NCBI RefSeq assembly: GCF_024198175.1 | Contig: NZ_JAJVKV010000005.1 | Location: forward strand, 682,001 to 746,000 | Reading direction: 5' to 3' | DNA: 64,000 bases | DNA from: Pyxidicoccus xibeiensis | GTDB taxonomy: Bacteria; Myxococcota; Myxococcia; Myxococcales; Myxococcaceae | The notes under the pieces: generated by a model | What the model was told of the DNA's origin: nothing | Database searches by the model: none | The model's input: only the letters and a program-made list of their open reading frames with translations | Position numbers and translations under genes: made by a program | Shown: positions 61,962 to 64,000 of the stretch, in pieces | Numbering within the stretch: position 1 is the first letter of the stretch | Layout: each line of letters starts with the position of its first letter

Positions 61962-62057
61962 TCCAGGGGCCAGGCAAGCGGCGGGCGGAGGCGTTCCGGT
62001 ATCCTCCCCGGCTCCGGACGTTCTCAGGGTCTCCGCTGGAAGAAGGAAGTCGCGCCC

Positions 62058-63569
62058 ATGCGCCGTGTGCTGACGTGTCTCCTGCTGCTCGCGACGGGCT
62101 GTGCCCGGGGCACGCGTCCGTCCGACGCCGACGCCGCGCAGCGCGAGGAGGCAGAGCTGGCGACCCCTCGTTTCGAGCACATCTACATGCTGCCGGTGGA
62201 CCGGGCGCTGGCCGAGGCCACGGAGCTCATGAAGCAGAACGGGTGGACGCTGCACCCGATGGAGAACCGCAACTTCCTGCTCACGCAGTGGCGGTCCGCG
62301 GAGCTGACCGAGGGGCGCAAGTGGCGGAGCGACGGGGACCACGTGCGCTACCTCGTGGTGGGCGAGCCCCTCGCGCCGCGCCAGTCCGTCGTGCGCATCT
62401 TCCGGATGTCGCGGGTGGCCTTCAGCAACGACGCGGAAATCAAGACCGACGCGAACCACAACCTCATCTGGAACCACATGCTCCAGACGGAGGTGGAGCA
62501 GAGCTTCCGGCGGATGGGGCAGCCCGTGCAGCTCGCGCAGCGCGAGGAGCCCGCGCCCTGGGTGGAGCTGGATGGGCCGGTGAAGGGCACCCGCGACTTG
62601 AAGCTGGAGCGGGACCTCATGCTGCGGCTGGAGTCGCGGCCCTCGCTGGAGACGCTCACCGGCTCCTTGCGCATCAAGGGCGACGACGCCTTCGCGAGAG
62701 ACCCGTCGTTCTACCTCAAGCGCTGGCGGCGCCCGTCCCCCGAGACGTGCGAGCGGAAGGTGGCCGGCTTCCAGCCGCTGCTGCGCGCCGGGCTGACGGT
62801 GCTCATCGGCGAGCAGCTCGGCACCCGGGAGGCCCCGGCGGCCGTGGGTGACCTGGTGTGCGAGGCCACCGAGGCCGGCCTGTCCGTCACGCTGGCGCTC
62901 TCCATCCCCTCCACCGAGCAGGAGCGCATCGACGCCTACGTGGCGAGCCCCGGCGCGCCGCCGGACCAGGATGCGCTGCTGTCGGGGGACTTCTGGCGCA
63001 AGGCGCAGCAGGACGGGCGCGGAAGCCGGGCCGTCATGGACCTCATCGACCGCGTCCGGGCCCTGCGCGCCAGGGGCAGCACCGTGGCCGTGGTGGCCTT
63101 CGACACGGACATGGCCCACGGCAGCACCCGTGATGCGCGGATGGCCCGCGCGGTGCTGAACCGGCGCGCCGTGCGCCCCAATGACGTCCTCCTGGTGCTC
63201 GCCGGCAACGCGCACACGCGGCTCGTCGCGGAGGCGGCCTGGAACGAGAACTTCGTCCCCATGTCCCGGCACCTCGCGGAGACGGACCCGGGCCTGCGAA
63301 TCCTGGAGCTGGGCTATGCGCAGGGCCGGCGGTGGGGCTGTGACCTCGAGCCGGACGGCTCGCTCCACTGCGACGTCATGGGCATCACGCCCGGCCCCCG
63401 CGTCGCGGCGCGGGCGGAGGGGGCTCCCTCCATCCGGATGCTCCCGGCGCTGGACGAGGGGTTCCATGGCTTCCTCGACGTGGGGACCCTCAACGCGTCC
63501 CTGCCTGCCATCGCCCTGCGTGGCCACGAGCCTCCGCCGGACGCCCCGGCAGCGTCCGGGGCCCGCTGA
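62058..63569 (+). CDS. Lipoprotein with possible ChaN/EreA-like domain
   Basis: 503 aa. Signal with lipobox LLLATGC (C15). Residues ~30-180 form an unrecognised alpha/beta domain (EHIYMLPVDRALAEATELMKQNGW). From ~240 the pattern VLIGEQLGTREAP, LALSIPSTEQERIDAYV, VAVVAFDTDMAHGSTRDARMA and LLVLAGNAHTRL resembles the haem-uptake/erythromycin-esterase (ChaN/EreA, Tiki-like) fold in order. I give this as a likely but unproven relation. Lipid anchoring puts it in the envelope. No partner genes next to it suggest a pathway. Confidence 0.6.
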   Translation: MRRVLTCLLLLATGCARGTRPSDADAAQREEAELATPRFEHIYMLPVDRALAEATELMKQNGWTLHPMENRNFLLTQWRSAELTEGRKWRSDGDHVRYLVVGEPLAPRQSVVRIFRMSRVAFSNDAEIKTDANHNLIWNHMLQTEVEQSFRRMGQPVQLAQREEPAPWVELDGPVKGTRDLKLERDLMLRLESRPSLETLTGSLRIKGDDAFARDPSFYLKRWRRPSPETCERKVAGFQPLLRAGLTVLIGEQLGTREAPAAVGDLVCEATEAGLSVTLALSIPSTEQERIDAYVASPGAPPDQDALLSGDFWRKAQQDGRGSRAVMDLIDRVRALRARGSTVAVVAFDTDMAHGSTRDARMARAVLNRRAVRPNDVLLVLAGNAHTRLVAEAAWNENFVPMSRHLAETDPGLRILELGYAQGRRWGCDLEPDGSLHCDVMGITPGPRVAARAEGAPSIRMLPALDEGFHGFLDVGTLNASLPAIALRGHEPPPDAPAASGAR

Positions 63570-63575
63570 GCGTCC

Positions 63576-63998
63576 TCAGGTGCCGACGGCGCCCACGTTG
63601 GAGGGTGGGGCGCCCTCGGAGGGCGTGTGGGCCTCGGCCGCGTCCGCCTGGGCGATGCGCTCGTCCAGCTCCGCCGACAGACGCTCGAAGGCCTCCTTGC
63701 CAATGGTGGCTGACTGGTAGGCCTTCAGCAGCGACGCCTTCTCCACGATGAGCATGCGGCGGACGGCCTCCTGGTGCTCCTCCTCGTGGAAGCGCATCGA
63801 CTGCTGCTTCAGCGCCGCCAGCTCCTTCTCCGCGGCGGCCTCCTTGTCCTGGTACTCCTTCTCCAGCTGCGTCAGCACGTCGGCGGGAATCTCGCGGGTG
63901 CGGCGCAGGCCCTCCAGCGCGGCCAGCGCGGCGTGGACGGCGCCCAGCCGGCCCCGCGCCAGCTCGTACTGCTCCTGGTAGGCGTCCTTGAGGCCGGT
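63576..63998 (-). CDS. Probable CPA1-type cation/proton antiporter, C-terminal part
   Basis: The last 140 residues of a gene entering from the right edge. All charged helices: YELARGRLGAVHAALAALEGL, VLTQLEKEYQDKEAAAEKELAAL, EAVRRMLIVEKASLLKAYQSATIGKEAFERLSAELDERIAQ. This helical tail, ending in a short helix after IGKEAFERL, is what follows the transporter core in CPA1 Na+/H+ antiporters. The membrane part is outside, so the name rests on the tail alone. Confidence 0.55.
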   Translation of the reverse strand, partial: TGLKDAYQEQYELARGRLGAVHAALAALEGLRRTREIPADVLTQLEKEYQDKEAAAEKELAALKQQSMRFHEEEHQEAVRRMLIVEKASLLKAYQSATIGKEAFERLSAELDERIAQADAAEAHTPSEGAPPSNVGAVGT

Positions 63999-64000
63999 GA

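Overview
The window is high-GC DNA with GC-rich third codon positions, Ser/Thr kinases, Rhs proteins and many lipoproteins. It carries an almost textbook mrpA-mrpB-mrpC developmental locus (35113-38577). Together these place it in the Myxococcaceae (Myxococcus, Pyxidicoccus or Corallococcus); the species cannot be fixed from sequence reading alone. No rRNA, tRNA, CRISPR array or insertion sequence was seen. Both window edges cut genes: a DNA methyltransferase on the left and a probable cation/proton antiporter on the right.

Layout. 1-5944: methyltransferase 3' end, an M1/LTA4H-type aminopeptidase, and a divergent fadB-like/fadA-like beta-oxidation pair behind a perfect palindromic operator. 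6015-18345 (minus strand): one long operon, tssE-tssF-tssG-vgrG-TPR protein-rhs-immunity-Ntox44-like toxin-membrane protein. This is a partial type VI secretion cluster with its effector cargo. 18645-25580: a membrane MutS-like ATPase, a D-glutamate catabolism pair (dgcN-dgcA), a DUF962 protein, a zinc alcohol dehydrogenase and a vWA protein. 25665-32252: a Kelch lipoprotein, a metallophosphoesterase, a beta-barrel candidate and a membrane sulfatase. 32412-38577: a LysR regulator, an aromatic amino acid hydroxylase, then mrpC, mrpB and mrpA.

38604-48687: a fused MFS/spermidine-synthase-like protein, a lone Flp-type pilin, a TipA-like MerR regulator with its 19-bp-spacer promoter, two GT-C-like membrane proteins and a second MFS/spermidine-synthase-like protein. 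49000-56562: a four-gene operon in which every junction is a 4-base start/stop overlap (Cys-rich lipoprotein, beta-propeller protein, secreted 1885-aa Rhs-like protein, lipoprotein). 56889-63569: an SsnA-like amidohydrolase, an RlmI-like methyltransferase, a Ser/Thr kinase with a possible ribbon-helix-helix tail, truA, a membrane protein and a lipoprotein.

How genes work together. The T6SS block looks like a delivery spike (VgrG plus PAAR-like Rhs) coupled to two toxin/immunity modules. The 49000-56562 operon looks like a separate polymorphic-toxin-like system: its Rhs protein has a signal peptide instead of a PAAR domain, its C-terminal domain carries a JAMM-like HxH-x8-SxxD motif, and the gene after it encodes a lipoprotein. 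It is the best candidate here for an undescribed system. The mrpC upstream region shows a sigma-54-type promoter, two tandem palindromes about 130 and 160 bp upstream suitable for the enhancer-binding protein MrpB, and MrpC-type sites overlapping or adjoining them. This matches the known MrpB activation and MrpC negative autoregulation.
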